The notes under the pieces are model-generated. The model worked only from the letters and a program-made list of their open reading frames with translations. It was not told the DNA's origin and did not search any database. DNA of 64,000 nt from contig JALGAS010000008.1 in assembly GCA_023078685.1 (NCBI GenBank), positions 744,001-808,000 of the forward strand, read 5' to 3'. Positions 33,601 to 45,700 of this stretch are shown piece after piece; positions within the stretch are counted from its first letter, which is position 1; every line of letters begins with the position of its first letter. The position numbers and the translations under genes were made by a program. This DNA comes from Neopestalotiopsis rosae. Taxonomy: Eukaryota > Ascomycota > Sordariomycetes > Amphisphaeriales > Sporocadaceae.

Positions 33601-35327
33601 TGGATTCAAGAACCTCGCATCCTCAGGCGGGGAGATTTGCTTGTCACACAAAGATCTCTGTGGCACCACCATCCAACAGATAGATTGAAAACCCAGGTTC
33701 CCGGTACACTGGGCTTGACTGGGTTCCTGAGGCGCAATGGAAGCATCTGATCGGCGCCGATACATGTGTTTGTAATTTTTGAACTCGCCCATGATCGCAT
33801 CTTCCACGATATGATCTACTCGGTTGAGATGCCGCGAGCGGTCCTATCATCGGAAGAACAGGGTGTACGGAACTCGACTCCTCTCGACTGCGCGGGCGGA
33901 ACACGATGCGAGGTTGCCGAAAATATGGAGTGCGGATAAATGAAAGATGAACGGAGGACCTAGCAGACTTGTGATCACATGGCAAAAGCGGACCTGGATT
34001 GTTCGATTTTCGAGGAGAAGATAGTGGCACGATGGGACACCAGCCACAGCATGGAATTGCGTAGATTGGCCAAAAGAGCTTTGTGAGCCATAACTTGTCT
34101 TCGCACCTATGATTTGAATCGTTCAGTCTTGTATTGTGTTCGTTGGCTTGCCTTGTCGGATCAATATGCGCCTTGTTAAATGTCGAATGGATGAATGAAT
34201 GAATGAAACGTGATACAAAGACAGAAAGCCAGGCCCAGCTCCCCGGTGCAGCTCACTAAAAGGGAAATCGGTGGAAGTCTTTTTTGGCTTTCCAATTCGA
34301 CGCGACGAGGGTGTGCGTCTAGTTAGGCGGGTCATTCAGTCATTGTGGTGGGTGGACGTAGGAGAAGCGTAGGACAACTCTCCAGGTGCGCGCGGTGGAC
34401 TGCTGGCTCGGCTAGCTTCTGACAAGCTTGACTGGGGCGTTAGGCAGGCGCCGACGCCTAACGCGTGGGCGAATCTGCACCGACCCTGAGGTCCTCCGCT
34501 AGAAATGTTAGTGACACACCTCGATACTTCCGCCCACGCCCCACCGTTTGCTCCCTTCCAGTCTCAGTTCCCCAGCCCAGCCAGAGCGGCCAGCCCAGAG
34601 GAGCCCACCAAAGTGTCTGTCGGTCGGCCCCCCCAGCCCAGCCAGTCAGCCAGTTCCAGTCCAGTCCCCTCTCACTTCCACTCCCGCCCCCATCCCATCG
34701 CCTAGAGAACCGCACCTCAGGCCCCCGACACCTCCTCAGCTTTCCTCTCCTTCACATCAACCGCCAATCCCGACGGCTTCGACCAACCTAACACACAGCG
34801 AACGCCAGCGACGACACCAGCGACACCCTGAACACGCTGTCGACGCTCTCACGAACATCTACGATCTTTTTTTGACCATCAAGCACCGCCGTGGGCCAAT
34901 TGATTTTGTGCATGCGGGTTTTCAGAGGTGTTTTTAATTGCCCACAGCCGGTCGGCAGATCGCGCGACGCACTCGCCACATCAACTCACGACTTGACGAC
35001 CTCCTCTACCTTTGCGCCTCATCGGCCGTAATCTCAAACCGCCTGGAATATACTCCTCATCGCCTGTTCTGCCGCGCGACGGATTTTTTTCGACCAAAAT
35101 CCATCCCGGGAGTGGTTATTTTGATCTCCGCGATTTCTCTGCCTACGCACCTCGGAACTACGCTCAGTAGATACCCACTCCACTCCTGGCCCAGGCAAAG
35201 CAAAAGCGTTGACCCTCACAACATCACAAACCGGGCTCGAATTTTTTCAATCCCGCAGGGCAACCTCACCACGCTTTTCCAACTCACCACGCCTTTGCAC
35301 AGCCGGGAAGGCATACATTCTTTATCG
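30638..35327. other. 4.7-kb stretch without a supportable gene; MED19 promoter at right end
   Basis: All open frames are short and lack recognisable domains or consistent splicing. Near 31251-31285 is a GC-rich stretch of GGGCCC-type complementary runs. Around 33360-33700 one strand reads as broken protein-like pieces (see findings). A (ATGA)4-type microsatellite lies at 34191-34207. From about 34490 to 35327 the plus strand is C/T-rich with repeated CAGCC, typical of a fungal promoter and leader, and belongs to MED19. Confidence 0.5.
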
Positions 35328-36571
35328 ATGGCGACAATGACCTTTAATCCTCAAACGCCTCAGAGCCCATCGCAGTTCTCCCCATCAACTGCGGACCCGC
35401 ATTCTAGTATGAATAGCTCCATGACATCAGTAACCACCGCCTCTTTGCCGACGCCGGCTCACAGCGTCAACAACTGCGACTCCTCTCACGACACAACCAT
35501 GATTGACGCCGACTCGCCCAACAAGCGCAAGCGTCTTGCCGACGACACAGGTGACCAAGAGCAGAAGAAAGCACACCTCGAGGATCCTCGCAGACTTGGT
35601 ATTGAGAACCTTCATCTGGATGTCGGCCCCAAATACCTTCTCTTGAGAACTCGTAAGGCATCCCTCTACTCTAAGCACATGCGCCGCTATCTGCCCGCAA
35701 CACCTACCTTTCCTTGCCGTGCAGGACCTTACACTTGGCCGTCCTGCCATTTGACGTGACCCCCTTTGTGACTCCCTCTAACAAGAAGCTTTTTGGTTGA
35801 CACTGTGCTCTTCTCTAGCCCTCAAGCCGTCCTTTCCTCGCACCTCGGATGACCTCTTTGAGAAGTTCGGTCTGACCGATATTGCTGCCGAGGTTGCACG
35901 CGTGAAGCCCAGTGGCGAAAAGAACGCCCTGCGTAAGACTTTCAAGGGTCAAATCAAGAGCCTGGGCATCAGCGGCCAATTCGAGCCCGTTAAGAAGGAG
36001 ATCGAAGACCCCGAGGGATTTATGCACATGCTCGCAGCACCAGAGGATGGCTGGTTTGTGCACGAGATTACCGGCAAGGAAATCCACAGAGGCTTTTCGG
36101 ATATGGCTCTTGCCAACCTGACGCGCGCCATGACAATGGCCAAGGGTCCCGTTTCCAAGTCGGTCTGGGACAGCTCGGTTCTTGGCGATTTGGCGCCTGC
36201 TGCGAAGAAGACTAAGGAGGAAGCCCCGAAGCAAGCTCCTTCCGGCACACCTGCAGCATCGGCGGCTGCCTCTACTACCAAGGCGAACAAACTTCAAGTT
36301 CCGCAGGGCGACCGCATGCAACAGCGGGTCAAGAAGCGAAGTTACAAGGACTCATCCTTTGAGGGTTACGGAAGCGGTTTCCCCGACGATGACCTTGGTG
36401 CAGAGACCGGCTACTCTACAGGAGAGGGTGAAGATCGGTCGGCCAAAAAACGGAGAAAGCAGGTGAGCTCCAATCACCCTTCCTTCTCCAGTTCTATTGG
36501 CTGATGATTGTTCACAGAATCCTGGCATTGCATCGTCCTTGAGTGGAGGCATTCGTCAGGCAGTACGATAA
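35328..36571 (+). CDS. rox3: Mediator subunit 19 (Rox3)
   Basis: Three exons are supported: 35328-35652, 35819-36462 and 36518-36571, giving 340 aa. Intron 1 is 166 nt (donor GTAAGG) and intron 2 is 55 nt (donor GTGAGC). The third exon codes only [17 protein letters not shown]. Recognisable fungal Med19 blocks are [11 protein letters not shown] at the N-terminus, [22 protein letters not shown] (a nuclear-localisation-like patch), [19 protein letters not shown], and [22 protein letters not shown] with [29 protein letters not shown] and [11 protein letters not shown] lie near the end. Med19 sits in the middle/head part of Mediator and transmits activator signals to RNA polymerase II. The start is fixed by family similarity. 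The frame is open upstream, and a second in-frame ATG three codons later is a possible alternative. Confidence 0.93.
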
Positions 36572-39053
36572 AGAAGATCAGACGGTTCATGATACCCGGT
36601 CCGAAAGGACTCAAAACACCCGCAGCGATAATCGGAGGCAGGCTTTGTATTTTTTTGCCCAAGTCAATGAGAGCGGGAGGGGTGATTTCCCTCCATGTCG
36701 CTCCGGACGATGATTTTTGCATTTTTTGATTTTAGCAAGGCGTTGGGAGAGATCTTAATTCACACAGAAACCAAAAGCAGCAACTTGCGCCAGAACACCT
36801 CTGCCGTCGTTGTTGCAGAGACTGGACAACTGGAAAGGTAAAAGAAAAAAAAGATGAACAAAGTCTCTGGCAGTTGTAAATATTCTTTGATACATCAATA
36901 AAAAGAATCGTTTTTAAGTTACCTTATTAGCGTCACGCACGTGGAGTATGAGAAACCCATCAACTAGACATACCCATCTGTCGCTTTTATATTGTGCTCT
37001 CGCCTCTGACGAATCTTCATGCCACCAGTACATTGCCGAGCCACGATGCCACAATCGAGATACAGTCTACCATGTTCACACCATTCGGTGGGTTTCCCCC
37101 AAGAGAAATGTTTGCCACTAAGTAGTAGAGACACATTCTTATCGTGACTGGGAAATCAGGGGATTCCAGTACTGTTCGCCTTTTGCCGACCTACCACGCA
37201 TTCTCGCGTCGTACCTGATTCGAAACCGTGCCAACAGAGCTTGTGCGGCCCTGTCACCCCTCGGTATCGAATCGTACCATTTCAACTGCCAGGACTGAGA
37301 GAAACGTTTGCGACCCTGCGATCATTAGAGACCATAGCATGTGGGAATGGCTGCCAGAGTAATGGTTGGTGACGGGTGTTGTCGACTTTCTACCCTCGTG
37401 GGGGGAATGGTTGGACCAGGTCGTCGAGGGATGCGCCCAATCGTGTAGTGCTGCAACCAAGACAAGTTGTTTGTAAGCAAAGTCACCCCGCGAATGAATC
37501 TTGAGCAAAGACCGCGAGGCGAAGGGGTCTGTTCGATATTCATAGGCTCTCGAGCCTTGGGGGAGAAGGGGGACTGTGTGTCGTACTATCAAGAAAAGAG
37601 CTACTCATCGAACTGAGCTCTAGAAAGTTGTGAAAGTAGCCTTGCTTGAGGCATCTTGCTTCAGAAATGCTCTATGTAGTGCCGGTTTGCCAACATGGCG
37701 GCACATTGCGAAATAGAGGAAATGCCAAGTTCGGTACCTACTATGCCAACGACATTTCACATTTTGAAATGAATGATACCATACAACTTGGCATGATGTG
37801 TGTCAAATTAGGATGTTGCTTGAGCGAAATGTGACGATGGCGCCCATGATGTTTGAAGAACAGAAATGGCAAACCATTGCAAATCCAGGGGAACAGATCT
37901 ATCATTCTATATATGGGTATCAGCCACTTATCTGTGCTCTTATACACGTCTATATGATCCAGAGGAACCCGAATATTTACCAATAACCCGAGTCCTCTAA
38001 GCAGAACCCGAGTGTCGTAGTGGAGTAGTATGAGCTGCCAGCCACTACGCCTAGATGCCGTCTCCATTGCGGCTTACTATATATGGCTGGACCGTGGAAG
38101 ACTGTGTGGCTATGCCGTGTCCCGAATATTTTACGAAAAATGAAGCTCAACAAATCCAGTCGACTATTGATTGGGTCAAGGATGACGATAGTTGTGGTAA
38201 TCCATGTCGGAGAAGCATGCGAAACGCTGACATAAAGATTGCGCGTTGGATGATCTCAACTGCTGCAGCCATGCTTTGTAACACGGAAGATCTCTTCTTT
38301 GGCCACTTTTGTTACCCCCAATGTGGCATTGAAGACTGCGCCATATCAAATGCTGGTCAACAGTATTCTTGTACAAAGTCGCCGTAACAGAACAGGTTTG
38401 TCAGCCATTTATACCCCAATCAGTAGACCTTGTCTATATACTGTATCATCTTGCAGCACTCGATAAGTAGCGCATACTTCATAGATGGCAGATCACTGTA
38501 CCTAGATGCGGTGCCCTGATTTACCAAAGTTTAACAAAACAGGATGATGCCTAGCACTGCCGTTGCAAAGCCCAGGCGCTATCCCAGCAGCTACGCGCCA
38601 GCCGAACGCTGGATGCGGTTAATAGGTGCCCACTTTCCTCCCCAAACTCCATCCAAGTCTAGGAACAATAGAGGGGACCAAGGGGACTTGGGGGACCTGA
38701 GAAGGTTTGGAAGCTGCGGACCGCCTTTCCACAACTTTTGGGGCCCTCTTCTTCCAACTCTTCATATATTCCCACTCATCAACGACAAGCAAGCATTGAT
38801 TCTGATTTCAAGTATTATCTTTGTGATTCACTTACCATCCTCTCCTATCAGTGTTCACTCACGCACTTCCAGAAATGGAAATTTAGAGAGCTCCTCCGCC
38901 TTGCCTGTTGTTTCCTTGCCCTGACTGACGTCAATTTCTCCCCTCATGCTTCAACCCCACCAAACGTCCGCATGCTTGTTGAACTCCTAGAAAGATAACA
39001 CTCAGTCTTCTGCTACTCCTTCTCTTATGTAGTAGCAGAAATTGGTTTCTACT
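36572..39053. other. Intergenic, about 2.5 kb, no gene recognised
   Basis: It lies between two plus-strand genes. Frames up to about 126 codons occur (for example at 38055-38387), but they have no recognisable motif, and their Met and splice context is poor. The last about 250 bases are T/C-rich and are likely the promoter of the serine hydrolase. Confidence 0.5.
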
Positions 39054-41324
39054 ATGGCGACACCCACCGACCATCATGACTTCCTGGGTGTGCCTAGTCC
39101 TAGCAATGTCGACGCTCTTTACGGTTCCATAGGCGGTGGCTACGAGGGCGCGGACTACCGTGACCCGAGAACTTCTTCAACACAATCTCTGGCTCCATCT
39201 GACTACGATGAGCAAGAAAAGCGCAAGCTCCTGCTCATATACATCCATGGCTTCATGGGCAACGACAACTCTTTCCAAAATTTCCCTTTTCATGTGCACA
39301 GATTTCTCAGGGATCGAATGCGCAGCACTCATGCTGTCCATACCAAGATCTATCCCAGGTACAAGACGTACAAGGCAATCGAGGTCGCTCGAGACAACTT
39401 TAGTCTCTGGTTGGAGCCACACGAGTCTCCCGATACGGACGTTGTGCTTATCGGACACTCGATGGGCGGTCTGCTCGCAGCGGAAGTAGCGTTGATGGCA
39501 AGTCTACTTGTTCCCCTTTAGAATTCAGTGTATATTCAACCCAGCTAATCGCAACTTTAGCCCACCCGAAATAGAGGTGATCTCAGAATGTTCCAGCACA
39601 GGATACTTGGAACGGTCAATCTAGATGCGCCTCTGCTTGGCCTCCACCCGGGCATTATCACGTCCGGCATAGCCAGTCTCTTTCGCAAGAAGCCTGACCC
39701 GCCTGAGCCACCTGGAAAGGTATCTGGAGCAGCGGCTTTGAGTCAGGGCTTGGCCTCACGGCTTACCATGGACCCAAACTTCAACCCAAATTATGTCAAC
39801 GATGTCCGTATGAAGGAACGCAGCTGGTGGCAGAATGTCGTTCATTTCGCGAGCAAGCACAATCAGGAGGGTCTCATGGGCGCCGCCACCCAGCACATCA
39901 CATCTCATCTCGAATTTGGTAGTTGTTTGATGGATTACAATGGCATGAAGGTGCGGTATGAGAGGCTGCGACGACTGGAGGACATTGACGACATAGAACA
40001 TCGGGGAATGCCACATGTCCCGCCACAAGTTCGGTTCGTTCAGTATTACACGGTTTGCCATGGCTACCCCAAGAAGCCCAAGTCCTCAGACTCTGAGACT
40101 TCCAAGTCATCCGAGGCAGAGGACTCCAAGCCAAAAGAGCCTGCCGTCTCCGAGCACGGCGCATCTCTGGGGAACGACGGTCATCACAGCGAGCCGGCGA
40201 GTCCCAGAATATCGAGCGAATCAAGTGACGATGACAGTCAAAGCGAACCCTTGACTATGCTCGAGCCGGAGCCGGTCATTGACCAGGAGGATGGTGCAAG
40301 CGAACGACAGCATGACGATGTGGAAAGTCCAGGCATTGCATCTGAGCAATTTCACACTCCTGGAGCCAGTCAGCCGTCATCTCCAGCACAAAACGCTCAG
40401 CAAACCAACGATGGCAATGTATCTCGCGTTACCTTGCCGGATGATGGTTGCGTATCAAAACCCCTTGGTACTATTGCTCCTGAGCACGAACCCACACCAA
40501 AGTTGACTGCACCGAGGAGGACCGAGACGGGTCGATTTCGAGAGGACCTTCCTCCTAACGCCGAGTTCACTGTCGAAGCTGCATTACAGGAGTTCATCAA
40601 CGGGCTCCCTCCTTTGCCGGACGAGCCCCAGAAACCTGATGAGCTCAAGAACTACGATGCCTCAAACAAGGAGATTCGTAAATATGTCGAAAAGGAAACG
40701 AAGCGACGCAACAAAGATTATGAGAAACAAATGAAGAGTTGGCGTGCAGCAGAGACATCACGCAACAAAGCCATAAATAAAATGCGAGCAAAATTACAGG
40801 CTGGGCAAAAGGAAGCCAAGGACAAGCAGAGCGCGCTGGCGGATGCCGCTGCAAATGTAGGCGCCGAAAATCAAACCGAACAACGTCTTGAGACTTCCGA
40901 GCATGGTGGTGGTACAACAGAGGTTGCTACGAATTCGGAAAATGAGCACGGATCCGGTCCATCACACGTGCGTTTCGACGACCCAGGGCCAGCATCGCCC
41001 TCGATCAATGAGAGCCTGGACAATTTGACAATACAAACAAGGAGTCACGAAAGCACCAAGAAGCCACCAAAGCCAGAGAAGCCCCCAAAGCCGCCAAAAG
41101 ATCGAAAGTTTTGTACTTGCCCGTCCAAAGTCAATGGACAGATGGATCCCAAATGGGTCAAGGTCTTTATGAAGGATGTGGATGAAGTTGCCGCTCATAC
41201 TGGTCTCTTCTTTGCAGGTCCCCATTATGAGAAGTTAGTGGGCGATGTGGGCGAATTGATATGCGAATGGGTCGAGGCAGACGCCACAAAACGTCTCCTC
41301 CTTGAAATGGGAGATCTAGATTAA
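39054..41324 (+). CDS. DUF676-type alpha/beta serine hydrolase with long disordered insert
   Basis: Exon 1 (39054-39497) and exon 2 (39561-41324) give 735 aa. The intron (39498-39560) has a GC donor (ATG|GCAAGT) and a normal branch and acceptor (GCTAATC, CTTTAG). The frame closes only with this join. The protein starts with an alpha/beta-hydrolase domain: LLIYIHGFMGND (about 61-72) with the oxyanion region, and the nucleophile elbow GHSMGG (about 138-143). The core goes on through RILGTVNLDAPLLGLHPGI and a conserved VRFVQYYTV (about 320-330). About 300 acidic and charged residues of low complexity follow, including a Lys/Arg-rich coiled coil (RKYVEKETKRRNKDYEKQ). A short C-terminal block has KFCTCPSKV. 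The family is related to DUF676/PGAP1-like lipases. The substrate is unknown, and the third triad residue (His) could not be assigned. Confidence 0.85.
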
Positions 41325-41955
41325 TGCCTGTTTGTCACCTGAAGCGGAATCCCCTGTTTCCAGCACCAAAATAGTTATGCACCCAATGCTTCACACGATA
41401 CCCTTTGCATTACTACTTAATTTGATGCGTATTGTTTGGGTTTTGGAAAACAAATATGTTTCGTTGATAACTGAATGCAAACCGTTTAATAGTGGAATGA
41501 TTATTTGGGGTGCAAGTGCTGGTCTGTACCGTGTATATCTAATGGCATGTTTTGCAGAATGAGGTAAGCTAAGCGAGCAGAGTTGACGCATTGGATACCG
41601 AATTTGCCCTATTCGAAGCGGATTCGTCATATCACGAAATAGATAAACAAGTTAACAGAGGGGTGGCGGCCACAGCCGAGATTATTAGTGGAGACCAAGA
41701 GTATGGTATGATATTAATTATATGCAGCACTATATAGACTTGTGATGGATATGCTGCTGTGCCTCTCGCTAAAGGTAGTTATTCAAAAGGAACCCCCCCT
41801 GGATCGAACTTTCGCTTGCTGTTGGGGACAAAATTTACAAACAAAAACTTTCAAGTCATCATGATACTCGCCCGTGCTTTGAGACGAGAGAAAGAGGAAA
41901 ACAATGTCGAGATGACAAAAAATTCACATGGCGACAAGTATGGAACTCGTTGAAT
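41325..41955. other. Intergenic between convergent hydrolase and beta-glucosidase genes
   Basis: About 0.6 kb, AT-rich, holding both 3' flanks. Nothing else was recognised. Confidence 0.6.
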
Positions 41956-44688
41956 TTATACAGGACCAGCATCCGCCTCGGAGCACGCGCCCGTACTCGT
42001 GGAGCAGACCCAGGTCAAATCGTCGCTCGCCTGGCCGAGCCAGATCTTGAACTCGCCGGCGGGCACGACCCAGTTCTGCAGCTTCGTGTCCCAGACGCTG
42101 AGGTCGCGGCGCGTGAGGCTGAGCTGGACCGTCTCGGACCCTGATGACGCGGCGAGGCTGCTGGTCTTGACAAAGTCGCGCAGCTGGATCACGGGCGTGT
42201 CGTAGGCCGAGCCGGTGGGGAACTGCACGTACGCCTGAACGACGGCCTTGCCGGCGGCGGCGGCACCAGTGTTGGTCACCTTGGCCGAGAGGGTATAGGC
42301 CACGTCCCAGAGGGCCGGGTTGCCGCCGCTGGGTCCTCCGGCGGGGGGTCCCGCGGTCTGCGTCTCCGAGTAGCCGGCCGGGTAGGCGTACTCGGCGCCC
42401 GACTGGCCCGCGGCGTAGGCCGACTCGGCCTCGCCGCTGTCGAGCCACGAGTAGAGGTACCGCCAGATGCGGTCGAACCCGGCCGGGTAGGTGGCCTCGC
42501 TGGCTGCCGGGATGGTCTGGTTGAGCGACGCGACGACCGAGGTCGACTTGGCGGGCCGCGCGGGCGGGAGCGTCGTCAGCGCCGTCACCGACGACAGCGA
42601 GACCGACGACAGGCTGAAGGTCGTGTACGACAGGCCGTGGCCAAAGGCGTAGCGCGGCGTCTTGCCGTTCTTGTTGAGGTAGCGGTAGTCAATGTAGAGG
42701 CCCTCCGTGTACGTGTCCTGGGCTTGGCCGAGGAACTCAAAGGTGATCAGGTCCGTGCTGGACGGGTAGTCGTCCTCGGACTTGGGGATGCTATAGGGCA
42801 AGTGTCCCGAGGGCGAGACCTCGCCAAAGAGGACCTCGGTCAACGAGTCGCCGGCCTCTTGGCCGGGGAGGTGGGCAACCAGAACGGACTTGACAGAAGG
42901 GAGGTCGATCCAGGGCTCCAGAACCAGCGGCCCAACGGTATGGATAACGACTACGACGTTGGCGTACTTGGCGGCGGCAGCCTGGACCAGAGCGTCTCCA
43001 TTGTGCCAGGCGGACAGGCCACTGGCGTCTCTGTCACCGTGATTGTTCTCGACCGTGTACGAGTTCTCACCAGAGTCGGAATTGATAAAGACAATGGCGA
43101 CATCATTGGCCCCTGGAGTAGGGATTGATGACGGGAACGTATCACTGTCATAGTAGGTGACGTTGCCGGCCTTGCGCTTCAAGGATGAGATGGGATCATC
43201 GAGATACGGATAGTCGGCACTTCCTGATCCCCAGCCCATACCAAGCAATCCGCGGTTGCAGCTCTTGTCGGTGCAAGAGTTGGCACCCGCGGGATCCGTC
43301 TGCGCATCGGTTCCGAACACGCTCAGAGGCACAGACGTGGAAATCGGCAGGAAAGAGCCATTGTTCTTGAGCAGTGTGATAGCTTCCTGTGCTACAGCCT
43401 TGGCAACGGTCGCGTGGTCGGCCTGTACATTGACGTACTGGTTGACAACACAAGTTGGCGAGATGAGAGCACTAGGATAGCATGGTCCTTCCCGGTCGCG
43501 CGTGTTAGATGAGAAGTTGGGCTCTGGGTAATCCTGGTCCTGACCGAGCTGATACCATGTGGCAACGATACGGGTGGCCATATCATTAATACGGTCCATG
43601 GGGACGGATCCATTGAGCGCAGATCGAGTCAGCTCATACATCCAGTAGCTGGTGCCAAAGACAATGGGAACCAGAGTGTCTCCGGGCATATTCATGTCCA
43701 GACCTGCGAGGGCAGAAGAAACACCGGAGAGGTGAGCGAGCCAATCGGTCATGACGATACCCTGGAAGCCAAGCTCATCCTTGAGAAGCCCATTGATGAG
43801 ATATGCGTTCTGAGAGTCGGCGGAGCCGTTGACCGCGTTATACGAAGTCATCACAGCACCGGTTCCGGCGTGGATGCCGTCGGCAAACGGCCAGAGATAG
43901 AGTTCGTGCAGGGTGCGATCATCAATATTGGAACTGTACCCAGCTTGAATGACGCTGTACATGCGATACTCTTCCTGCTCGTTGCCGATGGCATGCTTCA
44001 GTGTAGCAATGACGCCCTGCTCTTGAACACCCTTGATAGTCTGCGCTCCAGCGATACCCTGAAGGACTGGATCGGCACCAAAGCCTTCCCAGTTTCTGCC
44101 ACCTCTTGGCTTCCGACCCAAGGGACCGACGGATGGGCCCAGGTAGAAGTTGGCGCCCTTGCCCTTGAACTCCTCTCCAAGCGCAACTCCCCTCTCATAC
44201 ATTAGCTGCTTGTTCCATGTCGCGCCGGTTGTTATACCGGCTGGGAAAGCTGTAATGTTATCCGTGGTGCGAACTCCTAGTGGGCCGTCTTGGAGACATA
44301 GTTGCGGGAATCCAAGGCGCAATGCGCTGCCCGTATTTCCAACACATGGTCTGATGGATGGTTAGTATAATAAGAAATGAGGATTGGCAAAAACAGTCGG
44401 CAGCGAAATAGATGCGCACCCCATGAAGAAACCGGTTCCGCTCGAGATGTTGGTCTTTTCAGCCAACGTCATTTGCGAGACCAAGTCGGCCGCCTTTGTA
44501 TAGGCATCTGCCCAGTCATCATCCCATCCGCCATACGGAGCAGGGTAATACGGAGCGGCGACGTATCCGGCGGGCACGTCATCCCGGGGCGTTATTGCAG
44601 CACCGGAGGATAGGCCGGCCAGATTGGACAGAGCCAGCAAAGACAGTACGCGCAGGCCGGCAGGCATATCAGCGCTCAGAACCACCAT
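41956..44688 (-). CDS. Secreted GH3 beta-glucosidase
   Basis: Exon 1 (44688-44420) and exon 2 (44350-41956) join over a 69-nt intron to give 887 aa, the normal size for fungal extracellular GH3 enzymes. The join makes GPCVGNTGSALRLGFPQLCL, a highly conserved substrate-pocket stretch. The N-terminus has a hydrophobic signal segment (LRVLSLLALSNLAGLSSGAA) followed by PRDD, a possible processing site. The catalytic nucleophile is Asp 292 in GIVMTDW, and substrate-binding residues lie in KHAIGNEQEEYR (208-219). A GH3 C-terminal domain (about 400-640) and a fibronectin-III-like domain (about 740-850) complete the standard layout. It releases glucose from cellobiose and short beta-glucans outside the cell. 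The second exon is strongly GC3-biased toward its C-terminal end, as in highly expressed genes. Confidence 0.95.
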
Positions 44689-44762
44689 TGCTACGTCTGA
44701 TTGGCGGTGGGAAGGATAAGAGAAGGAGTGGTAGATCGAGAGATGGGATGGAACACGCGGAT

Positions 44763-44768
44763 CCCCGG
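44763..44768 (-). promoter_or_regulatory. Candidate CreA site of the beta-glucosidase gene
   Basis: CCGGGG on the minus strand matches the SYGGRG consensus of the carbon-catabolite repressor CreA, 75-80 bases before the start codon. A second match (CTGGAG) is near 44924 on the plus strand. The motif is short and occurs often by chance. Confidence 0.3.
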
Positions 44769-45681
44769 ATAAAGGATGCCTCGACCCTTTATGGGTAGGG
44801 CTGGCAACGGTCCCGTGAACTCATGCAGAGGCTAGAGGGAGGAAAGAAAGCACGAGTATTCAGGCACATCATGAGTCTCATTGGCGGACTCGGGGGTCGA
44901 CACGAGCTAAGCGATGGGACACGGACTGGAGGTGAGGGTATAGTACCTCTGGTGAAGTGCACCAACTGGCTGCTGATGCTGCCGCTGCTACCACGAACAC
45001 ATGATATCATGGTCGGAGGAGGCAGCGCGTTACCAAAGACGAGATAGCGACTTGCAGAGCAGGGTACTAGAGTCAGGATTCTACCCAGCTTGGCAGGCCT
45101 GCGCAGGCCGCCATATGCAGCAACGACGAATTACGTGGGCGAATGCTGGTATCTTGGGACGACTTGGCCTGGCAAGATACCTGCAGATCATCATCATCAA
45201 GTTCCAATCTGGGAAATATGGGAAAGGGGAATGTGGGTAGATTGCGGACAAAATGGACTATTAACCTTAAGCGAACCGGAAACCGATCGGGCTGTGCATA
45301 AAGATCTGCCGCAATTGAGATTTGATCTTTTGAAATTTTGCTCTCATCCTTTCTATTCAGCTGAACAGTATCCCGTGAGACTCGAATATGGTAATATTGG
45401 TCTGTTGCCCTCATCCGCTTTTCACTTGAGTTTGGGAACGCCATGCATGACTGGCGTCACTGGTTTGCACATTTGATTTAAAACAGGGCTGGCTGATTGT
45501 TTGCAGGACATGCCCAAAGATAACCTTCCAGACAACATGTGGTGTCGGAAATAGATTCGGCTTTGGAGCTCGCATGGCAATAGCTTATCAGTGAACCTCG
45601 ACCCGATAGAGAAACACTCACCTACCTACCTACAGCAGAGCCATGGAGTTGCAGTCAAACTCGGTAGAGCTGCCGCATGCA

Positions 45682-45700
45682 GCCCAGCCCAGGGCTGGGC
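45682..45700. repeat. Perfect 9-bp inverted repeat, 1-nt spacer
   Basis: GCCCAGCCC (45682-45690) and GGGCTGGGC (45692-45700) are exact reverse complements around a single A. The spacer is too small for a hairpin loop, so a protein-binding palindrome or chance GC repeat is more likely. Confidence 0.7.

Noticed and set aside
34938..35327. N-terminal extension of MED19 in an open frame
   Set aside because: The family N-terminus begins at the ATG at 35328. The upstream frame is open by chance in C/T-rich leader sequence and lacks a suitable ATG context.
38055..38387. 110-codon Cys-rich frame that could be a small secreted protein
   Set aside because: No signal peptide at the start, no conserved Cys spacing, and no promoter-like context. 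Not enough to support a gene.
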